Below, piece by piece: positions 1 to 5,237 of a stretch of DNA of 5,473 nt. The DNA is from Synechococcales cyanobacterium PMM_0085. Its GTDB lineage: Bacteria; Cyanobacteriota; Cyanobacteriia; Elainellales; Elainellaceae. The stretch lies in contig CASBQJ010000449.1 of assembly GCA_949127705.1 (NCBI GenBank), positions 1 through 5,473 on the forward strand. The letters run 5' to 3'. The position numbers and the translations under genes are program-made. Below the pieces are notes generated by a model. The model searched no databases and was not told the DNA's origin. It was given only the letters and a program-made list of their open reading frames with translations. The stretch's first letter is position 1. Each line of letters opens with the position of its first letter.

Positions 1-20
1 CTACCCATTCTCCTTATATT

Positions 21-734
21 TTGGAGCCAGCTGTTAATCCGGCGGCATCAGACCCGATTGTCTTGGCTCCAGCTCCCGGTTCCACTTCGACTCCCAAGCT
101 GTGGATGGTGTTTGTGGCCTCGGTGGTTTTGATCTCGGTGCCGGTCTTTATCCAGGCTCCCCTGGTGCAGCTCTATCCTTGGGTCAGTTTGCTGCTGACA
201 CCCGTTTTGTTCGCTTTAGGGCGCTGGCTGCGGGCTCATCCCACTCGGGGTGTATGGGGTGACTTATTAGTTGGCTTCACCTGGACTTGGTTAGCGGGTT
301 CGGTCTACTGGGGCTGGCTCCGCTGGGAACCCTATTTCCACTTACCCGTTGAAGCGGTAGGGCTACCATTTGTTTTATTCAATCTGGGGCGGACTAGAGA
401 AAAGGTAGGAGATTGGTTTTATTTAGGTTCCCTGCTGGGCACAGCTCTGACCGACCTATATTTTTATTTGGTTAACTTAATTCCACATTGGCGGCAGTTG
501 ATCCAGGTGATTCAGCACGATCCAACACAGGTGGGTGCTGTGTTCCATGCAGCCCTAACCCAGATGTATACCCCTTGGGGCATGGAAGCTGCTACGGTGC
601 TAATCATCGCGCTTTCAGGCATCGGATGTTTACCGTTGCGATCGCGTCAACTCCACTGGTGGGCCTTTAGTGGAGCGGTTTTGAGCACTATTTTGGTAGA
701 TGGTCTCTTTTGGTTAGCTGCCAGCTTGGCCTGA
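21..734 (+). CDS. DUF3120-type cyanobacterial multi-pass membrane protein
   Basis: Integral membrane protein of unknown function that I recognise as resembling the cyanobacterial DUF3120 family. The 237 residues hold about six hydrophobic segments, near residues 28-48, 52-70, 80-100, 132-154, 186-204 and 211-233. They are rich in Trp and Tyr at the segment edges (WTWLAGSVYWGWLRW at 88-102). The N-terminal 27 residues are Pro/Ala/Ser-rich and probably cytoplasmic. A polar stretch at 121-131 (NLGRTREKVGD) separates the two halves. The start is uncertain. TTG at 21 has no Shine-Dalgarno sequence before it, and the frame is open to the left edge, so the true start may lie outside the window. Met29 (ATG at 105) is an inner alternative but would remove part of the first membrane segment. 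A HIP1 site lies inside at 638-645. No catalytic motif is visible. It is certainly coding; the family name is from memory of its pattern. Confidence 0.85.
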   Translation: MEPAVNPAASDPIVLAPAPGSTSTPKLWMVFVASVVLISVPVFIQAPLVQLYPWVSLLLTPVLFALGRWLRAHPTRGVWGDLLVGFTWTWLAGSVYWGWLRWEPYFHLPVEAVGLPFVLFNLGRTREKVGDWFYLGSLLGTALTDLYFYLVNLIPHWRQLIQVIQHDPTQVGAVFHAALTQMYTPWGMEAATVLIIALSGIGCLPLRSRQLHWWAFSGAVLSTILVDGLFWLAASLA

Positions 735-810
735 GTGAGGCTATGATTTGATTAGTTTGAGCTGGTTTAGGGCTACTCTAGTAGTGTGGTTTTCTGAAGA
801 GAGCGGTCTT

Positions 811-816
811 TAGCGT
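811..816 (+). promoter_or_regulatory. Weak candidate -10 element for the 831-989 RNA
   Basis: TAGCGT fits the TAnnnT minimum of a sigma-70 type -10 box and would start transcription near 822-825, just before the closing stem of the structured segment. No good -35 box lies 16-18 bases upstream; the sequence there is only T-rich. This is a guess supported mainly by position. Confidence 0.2.
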
Positions 817-830
817 CTTTTCGACGGCAC

Positions 831-989
831 CATCTAGTGTGTGACTGGATCCTAACTTCAATCAGCCCATGCTCAAGAAGCCAGATGGCTATGCCAGAGG
901 GGTGCTTGAGCGGGGGCTGCGGCTAGTCCAAGAGTGGTTAAATTGCGAACCCTTCGGGTGATCCAGTTTTCAAAGCTCCACACTAGGTG
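831..989 (+). ncRNA. Structured small RNA candidate, 6S-RNA-like architecture
   Basis: This gene-free segment folds into a long rod. The closing stem pairs 831-841 with 979-989 (11 bp, one G-U). After a small asymmetric internal loop a second helix pairs 844-851 with 960-967 (8 bp, perfect). A large central bubble follows, with 852-862 on the 5' side and 920-959 on the 3' side. The 3' side carries a small hairpin, ACCC-TTC-GGGT, at 949-959. The terminal arm pairs 863-877 with 905-919 (15 positions: 13 Watson-Crick, one G-U, one A/G mismatch) and encloses AGCC-AGAT-GGCT at 879-890. The G-U pairs are allowed only if the plus strand is transcribed. A closing stem, an open central bubble with a 3' side hairpin and a long terminal arm, in about 160-190 nt, is the plan of 6S RNA, which binds RNA polymerase and is called ssaA in cyanobacteria. 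That identity is inferred from shape, not sequence recall. A MITE with terminal inverted repeats is the main alternative. Confidence 0.5.
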
Positions 990-995
990 TGTTTT
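979..995 (+). terminator. Possible 3' terminator hairpin of the small RNA
   Basis: CACAC (979-983), loop TAG and GTGTG (987-991) form a 5-bp hairpin followed directly by TTTT (992-995). The stem is short and the U-run has only four bases, so it would be a weak intrinsic terminator. Its bases also form the 3' half of the RNA's closing stem, so the two folds exclude each other. Confidence 0.3.
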
Positions 996-1050
996 AGCGA
1001 CATCAGGATGCATGATTTAAGGGAAAGAATTCGCGGTTTCTTAGCTTGCA

Positions 1051-2040
1051 GTGACTGCACAACCCGTTCCCCATCTGATACTTCGAACCGAGTCAGGTAA
1101 TCGCTATCTCTCTCTGACCAACAATAATTGTTGGACCATTGGGCGGGGAGACGATAACAATTTTGTGCTGCCTGATCGCTGGATCTCCCGTAACCACGCT
1201 ATGTTACAGCGAATGGAGACGGGAGAATTTTACCTGATCGATTTGGGCAGCCGGAATGGCTCGTTTGTCAATGCGAGGCGGGTCAGCGTACCCGTTACCC
1301 TTCACAATGGCGATCGCCTCACCTTTGGCCAAACTGAACTAGAGTTCTATTCTCCAGATCTCTCGCCGATGAGCGATGCGTCCCTAGGGATTGATTCTCA
1401 AGAATTTACTGCAACCGCGACGCTGCACGTGCGCCGACTGATTTCTGTGCTGGTGGTCGATATCCGCGACTTTACGGTCATGACTCGCCAGCTAGACGAA
1501 AAGATTCTATCGGAGGTGATCGGCACCTGGTTTCGCTGTGCCGGAGATATCATCCGTGAATATGGCAGCTGGGTAGATAAATATATTGGCGATGCCATCA
1601 TGGCGGTTTGGATTCACGGGGCACAGGGCATTAGCCCTGAGGAAATGATCCGCATTGCCCAAGCGCTCAGCGCCCTGCATAAAATGACCAGTAAGCTGCA
1701 TGAACGCTATCCGCTGCCCTTTCCGCTGCGGGTGGGGGCAGGGTTAAACACAGGCTATGCCATGGTGGGCAACACGGGCACAGGCGATCGCCCTGACTAC
1801 ACGGCGCTGGGTGATACGGTCAATGCGGCGTTTCGGCTAGAGTCTTCAACCAAGCAAATTGGCATGGACGTAGCGCTAGGAGAAACCACCTATCAATATT
1901 TGGCGTCTTCGTTGGCCAATTCCAATTTGTTTAAGCAACATACCGTGAGCTTGAAGGGGTATGACATGCCAACGATTACGTATGCCGGGTCGTTTACGGA
2001 CTTAGACACATTTTTGCAGATGAGTAGCCCCAAAGAATGA
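1051..2040 (+). CDS. FHA-domain class III adenylate cyclase
   Basis: Cytoplasmic enzyme expected to make cAMP from ATP as a homodimer. An FHA domain spans about residues 20-100, with the phosphothreonine-binding signatures GRG (31-33), SRNH (46-49) and GSRNG (66-70). A linker follows, then a class III cyclase domain at about 128-295. Visible catalytic residues are the metal-binding aspartates D137 (VVDIRDFT) and D181 (KYIGDAIMAVW), K177 and T251 as the adenine-selecting pair, and N258 and R262 (GDTVNAAFRLE) for transition-state binding. The Lys/Thr pair matches cyanobacterial adenylate rather than guanylate cyclases. The usual Gly in DIRGFT is Asp140 here. There are no membrane segments, so input probably comes through FHA binding of a phosphorylated partner. 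GTG at 1051 is the first possible start after an in-frame TAG at 1042-1044; no clear Shine-Dalgarno sequence precedes it. HIP1 sites lie at 1310 and 1784. It stands alone between the structured RNA candidate and psbU. Confidence 0.93.
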   Translation: MTAQPVPHLILRTESGNRYLSLTNNNCWTIGRGDDNNFVLPDRWISRNHAMLQRMETGEFYLIDLGSRNGSFVNARRVSVPVTLHNGDRLTFGQTELEFYSPDLSPMSDASLGIDSQEFTATATLHVRRLISVLVVDIRDFTVMTRQLDEKILSEVIGTWFRCAGDIIREYGSWVDKYIGDAIMAVWIHGAQGISPEEMIRIAQALSALHKMTSKLHERYPLPFPLRVGAGLNTGYAMVGNTGTGDRPDYTALGDTVNAAFRLESSTKQIGMDVALGETTYQYLASSLANSNLFKQHTVSLKGYDMPTITYAGSFTDLDTFLQMSSPKE

Positions 2041-2085
2041 CGCCTGGGGGCTGAGGGTGGAGGGAAGCGCGCGCGTTTGCCTGTG

Positions 2086-2100
2086 CGGCTTTGAGCCGTT
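2086..2100 (+). terminator. Weak hairpin after the cyclase gene
   Basis: CGGCT (2086-2090), loop TTG and AGCCG (2094-2098) make a perfect 5-bp hairpin 46 bases after the cyclase stop, followed by TTCTAG rather than a true T-run. It may slow or end transcription, but the missing U-tract makes this uncertain. An alternating GCGCGCGC run (about 2068-2075) lies just upstream. Confidence 0.28.
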
Positions 2101-2230
2101 CTAGCGGTTTGCTTGAGCTTGATTCAGTTGCCTTTGACTTTTTTCCGCTCAGAAGGTTGCCGCAAAGTGGTAGGCTCTAGAGTATGAAAGCTGTGTTGAG
2201 AGCCGTTAATACGTTCTCATTTGAACTGAT

Positions 2231-2236
2231 TAAGAT
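2231..2236 (+). promoter_or_regulatory. Candidate -10 box for psbU
   Basis: TAAGAT agrees with TATAAT at four of six positions, including the key T1, A2 and T6. It would start transcription near 2243, giving a leader of about 20 bases that contains the ribosome binding site. No convincing -35 hexamer sits 17 bases upstream (TTAATA at 2206-2211 is the nearest, at 19). If correct, GTG at 2245 would lie at the very 5' end of the message and could not be the start codon. Confidence 0.3.
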
Positions 2237-2246
2237 TTAGAGAAGT

Positions 2247-2253
2247 GGAAGGG
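2247..2253 (+). promoter_or_regulatory. Ribosome binding site choosing the psbU start
   Basis: GGAAGGG lies nine bases before ATG at 2263, in the usual Shine-Dalgarno window. It overlaps the in-frame GTG at 2245-2247, which therefore cannot use it. This decides for the ATG over the six-codon-longer reading. Confidence 0.55.
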
Positions 2254-2262
2254 ATTCAACCG

Positions 2263-2691
2263 ATGAAGCGACTGGTTGGCGTATTTGTGGTTTTGGGTCT
2301 ATTGATCGGCTGCTGGGGATGGATCGGATTGCCTCAATCTGCGATCGCCGTCAATTTCAACAGCCTGACTCTGAATTCATCGCCTCTTTTAGCAGAGGAG
2401 TTCCGTAACCTTGTGGATGACAAGATGGGAACAGAGTTTGGGAAAAAAATTGATTTGAATAATACCAATGTTCGGGCATTTCTTCAGTATCCAGGCATGT
2501 ACCCAACGCTGGCTCGGATGGTGCTGAAGTATGCGCCCTTTGAAAAAATTGAAGATGTATTGGACATGCCTGATCTAACGGATAGTCAGAAAGACATTCT
2601 CCAAGCCAATTTTGATAAGTTCACCGTCAGTGATCCAACCGATGCTCTGGTAGAAGGCGGCGATCGCTTTAATAATGGAATCTATCGATAG
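2263..2691 (+). CDS. psbU: Photosystem II 12 kDa extrinsic protein PsbU
   Basis: PsbU is a lumenal subunit of photosystem II in cyanobacteria and red algae. It caps the Mn4CaO5 oxygen-evolving cluster with PsbO and PsbV and stabilises it. The 142-residue precursor has a basic N-terminus (MKR), a hydrophobic core at about residues 4-22 and a likely signal peptidase site after A27-I28-A29. The mature part carries the family core, with KIDLNNTNVRAFLQYPG (62-78), YPTLARMVLKYAPFE (80-94) and EDVLDMPDLT (97-106). These form tandem helix-hairpin-helix-like motifs, and the protein ends in the diagnostic ALVEGGDRFNNGIYR. Length is normal for the family. ATG at 2263 is preferred for its ribosome binding site; GTG at 2245 would add six residues before the basic start. 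The signal also contains L-I-G-C (14-17), which resembles a lipobox. HIP1 sites lie at 2341 and 2660. Spacing on both sides suggests it is transcribed alone. Confidence 0.97.
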   Translation: MKRLVGVFVVLGLLIGCWGWIGLPQSAIAVNFNSLTLNSSPLLAEEFRNLVDDKMGTEFGKKIDLNNTNVRAFLQYPGMYPTLARMVLKYAPFEKIEDVLDMPDLTDSQKDILQANFDKFTVSDPTDALVEGGDRFNNGIYR

Positions 2692-2729
2692 CCGTGTCGG
2701 CGTTCGACCTGAGAGGCTATTGAAATAAT

Positions 2730-2839
2730 TCTAGTAGAAGACGGCGCAAGTTTAGCTACTGTAGGGCGGGCATCTTGCCCGCGCAGGCTGGAAGCCTGCA
2801 CTACGACTGGTAGGCAGATTTACGCCTCAGACTACTAGA
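2730..2839. repeat. 8-bp inverted repeat framing the double-hairpin unit
   Basis: TCTAGTAG (2730-2737) and CTACTAGA (2832-2839) are perfect reverse complements, and the double-hairpin repeat lies between them. They may be the ends of a larger 110-bp insertion or an outer stem. Eight bases over this distance could be chance. Confidence 0.3.
2761..2804 (+). repeat. Dispersed double-hairpin repeat (cyanobacterial REP-like)
   Basis: A compact palindromic unit. GTAG (2761-2764) and CTAC (2801-2804) close it. Inside are GCGGGC-ATCTT-GCCCGC (2766-2782) and GCAGGCT-GGA-AGCCTGC (2783-2799), both perfect stems. This wording (GGCGGGCATCTTGCCCGC, then AGGCTGGAAGCCTGCA) resembles short interspersed repeats I know from many cyanobacterial and other bacterial intergenic regions. 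It codes for nothing. It lies 69 bases after the psbU stop, where its stems could protect the 3' end of the transcript. Strand is arbitrary because the unit is nearly palindromic. Confidence 0.7.
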
Positions 2840-2879
2840 GGGTGGTTCTAGCCTGCAAAGCCTGCTAATGGCCACCCGT

Positions 2880-2885
2880 TACAAT
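2880..2885 (+). promoter_or_regulatory. Candidate -10 box for nadB
   Basis: TACAAT matches TATAAT at five of six positions. It would start transcription near 2891-2893, about 110 bases before the preferred nadB start, so the message leader would contain the 2905-2931 hairpin. There is no good -35 match upstream, so an activator may be needed or the match may be chance. Confidence 0.3.
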
Positions 2886-2904
2886 CATCTCTGAGGTTAA
2901 GTGG

Positions 2905-2931
2905 GGGCGTGGGAACCTGGTTCTCACGTCC
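2905..2931 (+). repeat. 12-bp hairpin repeat in the nadB leader
   Basis: Positions 2905-2916 pair with 2920-2931 around the loop CTG: 12 pairs, of which two are G-U. The core (CGTGGGAAC and GTTCTCACG) resembles dispersed GTGGGAAC/GTTCCCAC hairpins that I know from cyanobacterial intergenic DNA. No T-run follows, so it is not an intrinsic terminator. It lies inside the upstream extension of the nadB frame and argues that this extension is not translated. As part of the leader it could affect nadB expression. Confidence 0.6.
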
Positions 2932-3002
2932 TAACTGTATCAAGACATGCTTGCTCATTGGCGCTTCACCCCCTCTCTCTTCATCCCCTCTATTGTTTGC
3001 GT

Positions 3003-4721
3003 GTGCCCAACTTAGAGCTACGTCGTCCATTTGATCTGCCATTTGATGTATTGGTGGTGGGTGCAGGTGCAGCCGGGTTATATGCCGCACTTTGTTTACC
3101 CGAACACCTGCGGGTAGGTCTACTGACTAAAGAGTCGCTGTCTAGTTCGGCCAGTGATTGGGCGCAGGGTGGCATTGCGGCGGTCGTTGCCCCAGACGAT
3201 TCTTCTACGCTCCACATTGAAGATACGCTGCGGGCAGGGGCAGGATTATGCGATCGCGATGCGGTCACCCTGTTGGTAGAACAAGCGCCAGAGTGCATCC
3301 GTAGCCTAGTTGAAATGGGGGTTGGCTTTGATCGCCATGGCAGCGATCTGGCGCTCACGCTCGAAGCGGCGCACTCTCGCCGACGGGTGCTGCATGCGGC
3401 TGACACCACGGGTCGCGCTGTCGTCTCTACCCTGACGGATCACGTGCTGAGCCGCAAAAATATTCAAGTGATTCAGCAGGCGTTTGCCGTAGATCTGTGG
3501 CTGGATCCCAGCCGTCAGGTGTGTCAGGGCGTTTCCTGTTTATATGAGGGTGTGCTGCATTGGCTGCAAGCTGAAGCGGTTGTGTTGGCCACGGGCGGTG
3601 GCGGGCAGGTGTTTGCCCAAACCACCAATCCTTCCCTCAGCACGGGCGATGGCGTGGCGATGGCGTGGCGTGCCGGAGCCGTTTTACGCGATCTAGAGTT
3701 TGTGCAGTTTCATCCGACGGCGCTCACCAAAGCGGGGGCACCTCGATTTTTGGTCAGTGAAGCGGTGCGGGGAGAAGGGGCACAGTTGATCGATGCAGAA
3801 GGACGACGATTTGCCTTTGACTACCATCCCGATGGCGAACTGGCTCCCCGTGATGTGGTCAGTCGAGCCATTTTTAGCCATCTGCAAAAAACTAATGCTG
3901 ATCCAGCCCATGCCCATGTTTGGCTAGACCTCCGCAGCATCCCTGCCGAAACCATTCAGCGGCGCTTCCCCAATATTGTTCAGGTGTGTCAGCAGTGGGG
4001 CGTAGACGCATTCCACGAGCCAGTTCCGGTCGCTCCAGCGGCTCACTATTGGATGGGTGGAATTTTGACAGATGCAACTAGTCAAACCTCGATTGCCGGA
4101 CTCTATGCGGTCGGTGAGAATGCCAGCACTGGGGTGCATGGGGCAAATCGTTTGGCCAGTAATTCACTGTTAGAGTGCATTGTGTATGGCGCTCAGCTGC
4201 GGCATATCACCCTACCCACTGCGGCTGTCCACGACAAATCTACGCTTCAGACCCCCGACCAGCCCCTTGACCCGATGCCCGCACAACCGTTGGCAAATTG
4301 GCAAACTCAGTGGGAGTGCGTTGACTCCATTCGTCAAGAGCTGCCTCGATTAGTTTGGCAAAGCGCTGGAATCTGTCGAGAACAAGCCGTATTGGAGGAT
4401 GCGATCGCCCGGATCAGCCGCTGGCGACAAGACTTTCAAGCGCTACCCTTCACCCACTATTTAGCCAACTTGGCACCTCGTCATGTCGTTCAGCTGCCAT
4501 TGCCCCCCCAGCAGCTGCGCACCTGGGGCGAAACCCGCAACTTGCTGGATGTGGCGTATCTCATTCTCAAAAGTGCTGCTTATCGCACCGAAAGCCGGGG
4601 TGGGCACCATCGTTTAGACCATCCCCAGCCAGACTTAGACTGGCAGGTTCATACGTTGGTCGAACAGCAGACTTGGCGCAGATCGCTGCCCACTAAATCA
4701 GTGCCCACTCCCGAACATTAG
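3003..4721 (+). CDS. nadB: L-aspartate oxidase NadB
   Basis: FAD-dependent cytoplasmic enzyme that oxidises L-aspartate to iminoaspartate, which quinolinate synthase NadA uses in de novo NAD synthesis. From GTG at 3003 the protein has 572 residues, usual for the family. In order it shows the FAD Rossmann motif VVGAGAAG (18-25), SDWAQGG (51-57), HSRRRVLH (124-131), ATGGGGQVF (196-204), LEFVQFHPT (231-239), SEAVRGEGA (252-260), LAPRDVVSRAI (280-290), APAAHYWMGGI (344-354), STGVHGANRLASNSLLE (375-391) and a C-terminal helical domain with ESRGGHHR (530-537). The RGEGA, PRD, AAHY and HGANR elements fit NadB and the closely related fumarate reductase/succinate dehydrogenase flavoproteins; ESRGGHHR occurs in both, and the length and overall pattern favour NadB. 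The frame is open to GTG at 2901 (606 residues), but those 34 codons are not family-like and run through a hairpin repeat. GTG 3003 and TTG 2997 lack a clear ribosome binding site, so the start remains uncertain. Confidence 0.95.
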   Translation: MPNLELRRPFDLPFDVLVVGAGAAGLYAALCLPEHLRVGLLTKESLSSSASDWAQGGIAAVVAPDDSSTLHIEDTLRAGAGLCDRDAVTLLVEQAPECIRSLVEMGVGFDRHGSDLALTLEAAHSRRRVLHAADTTGRAVVSTLTDHVLSRKNIQVIQQAFAVDLWLDPSRQVCQGVSCLYEGVLHWLQAEAVVLATGGGGQVFAQTTNPSLSTGDGVAMAWRAGAVLRDLEFVQFHPTALTKAGAPRFLVSEAVRGEGAQLIDAEGRRFAFDYHPDGELAPRDVVSRAIFSHLQKTNADPAHAHVWLDLRSIPAETIQRRFPNIVQVCQQWGVDAFHEPVPVAPAAHYWMGGILTDATSQTSIAGLYAVGENASTGVHGANRLASNSLLECIVYGAQLRHITLPTAAVHDKSTLQTPDQPLDPMPAQPLANWQTQWECVDSIRQELPRLVWQSAGICREQAVLEDAIARISRWRQDFQALPFTHYLANLAPRHVVQLPLPPQQLRTWGETRNLLDVAYLILKSAAYRTESRGGHHRLDHPQPDLDWQVHTLVEQQTWRRSLPTKSVPTPEH

Positions 4722-4978
4722 CGAGTCCCCGAACCTTGGGACGTCTGTGGCCCTCCCTCAACCGGTGGCTCATAAGATGATGAAGCCTTAGCTTTGGGAA
4801 CCATCGAAGGTTCAGCAGGTTTACTCGTCCCACTCACATCTACCCGCTGAACGCCTAAATCTAGGGGTAACGCAGGGCGGCTAGAGAGAACTACGGTGCC
4901 TGAGGCAGGAAGAGAACTAGTCAAGTGGATGGCGATCGCGATCGCGATTGCGCCTGTAAATTTGAAGTAGGTATCCAT
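4718..4978 (-). CDS. Small predicted secreted protein with GGPxxxxGSGTR C-terminus
   Basis: I cannot name this 86-residue protein. It starts with a signal-peptide-like region: MDTYFKFTG, then the hydrophobic core AIAIAIAIHL (10-19) and a small-residue region LPASG (23-27) suited to cleavage, so export to periplasm or lumen is likely. The mature part is Ser/Pro-rich and ends in EPPVEGGPQTSQGSGTR. A terminal GGP-x4-GSGTR tail resembles the ends of several small cyanobacterial exported proteins as I remember them. The core is encoded by overlapping HIP1 octamers (4932-4951). ATG at 4978 is chosen because it opens the signal peptide directly. GTG at 5020 would add 14 residues (MNLLSAFSKPYLSP). 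Neither has a good ribosome binding site. The TAA stop overlaps the nadB TAG on the other strand (4718-4721). It could be spurious, but the signal peptide and conserved-looking tail favour a real gene. Confidence 0.6.
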   Translation of the reverse strand: MDTYFKFTGAIAIAIAIHLTSSLPASGTVVLSSRPALPLDLGVQRVDVSGTSKPAEPSMVPKAKASSSYEPPVEGGPQTSQGSGTR

Positions 4979-5020
4979 GGGGCTTAAGTAGGGCTTAGAG
5001 AAGGCAGACAGTAGATTCAC

Positions 5021-5237
5021 CTGATACAGATTAGTGTACTGACAAGCAGAAAATATGACGTACGTAAATTTGCTGCACTTTACGAGGGGCTGGTTTGCGT
5101 AATACTGACTCCAAACTGAACAGCTTCATCACACGCTAAATTCAATGCGAAGATCTACCAAACTTTTGTTTCCAAACCTCGTCTAACTTGAAACCCAGAG
5201 TTTCCCATCACCCTTTTCATAGAGGCCGAACGCTTTA
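5021..5237. other. Gene-free spacer upstream of the minus-strand gene
   Basis: I find no convincing coding frame, tRNA or strong hairpin here. It should hold the promoter of the minus-strand small gene; TACACT, read on the minus strand near 5034-5039, is a possible -10 box without a good -35 partner. A perfect palindrome ACGTACGT lies near 5058-5065 and could bind a dimeric regulator, though its length allows chance. No NtcA site (GTA-N8-TAC) or CRP-type site (TGTGA-N6-TCACA) was seen. Confidence 0.35.

Noticed and set aside
488..670. Plus-strand open frame inside the DUF3120-type gene
   Set aside because: It is a shadow in another frame of a convincing membrane protein and has no family-like motifs.
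1398..1701. Two minus-strand open frames opposite the cyclase domain
   Set aside because: They lie antisense to conserved catalytic codons of the cyclase and show no recognisable protein features.
2066..2076. Alternating GCGCGCGC tract as a functional Z-DNA site
   Set aside because: It is too short to support a claim beyond base composition.
2245..2262. Six-codon upstream extension of psbU from GTG
   Set aside because: The GTG overlaps the ribosome binding site that serves ATG 2263, and the extension would put an acidic residue ahead of the signal peptide.
2691..2708. GCCG-TGT-CGGC after psbU as a terminator, and GTTCGAC as a tRNA T-loop
   Set aside because: The stem is only 4 bp with no T-run, and no acceptor, D or anticodon arm of a tRNA can be built around the GTTCGAC.
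2848..3409. Minus-strand open frames over the nadB leader and N-terminus
   Set aside because: They are antisense to the FAD-binding region of nadB; composition is Arg/Ser/Pro-rich as expected for shadow frames.
3693..4139. Several short minus-strand frames inside nadB
   Set aside because: They sit opposite conserved NadB motifs and overlap one another; no independent support.
4355..4696. 113-codon plus-strand frame within the nadB C-terminal part
   Set aside because: It is frame-shifted relative to the helical domain of NadB, which continues unbroken to its normal end with ESRGGHHR.
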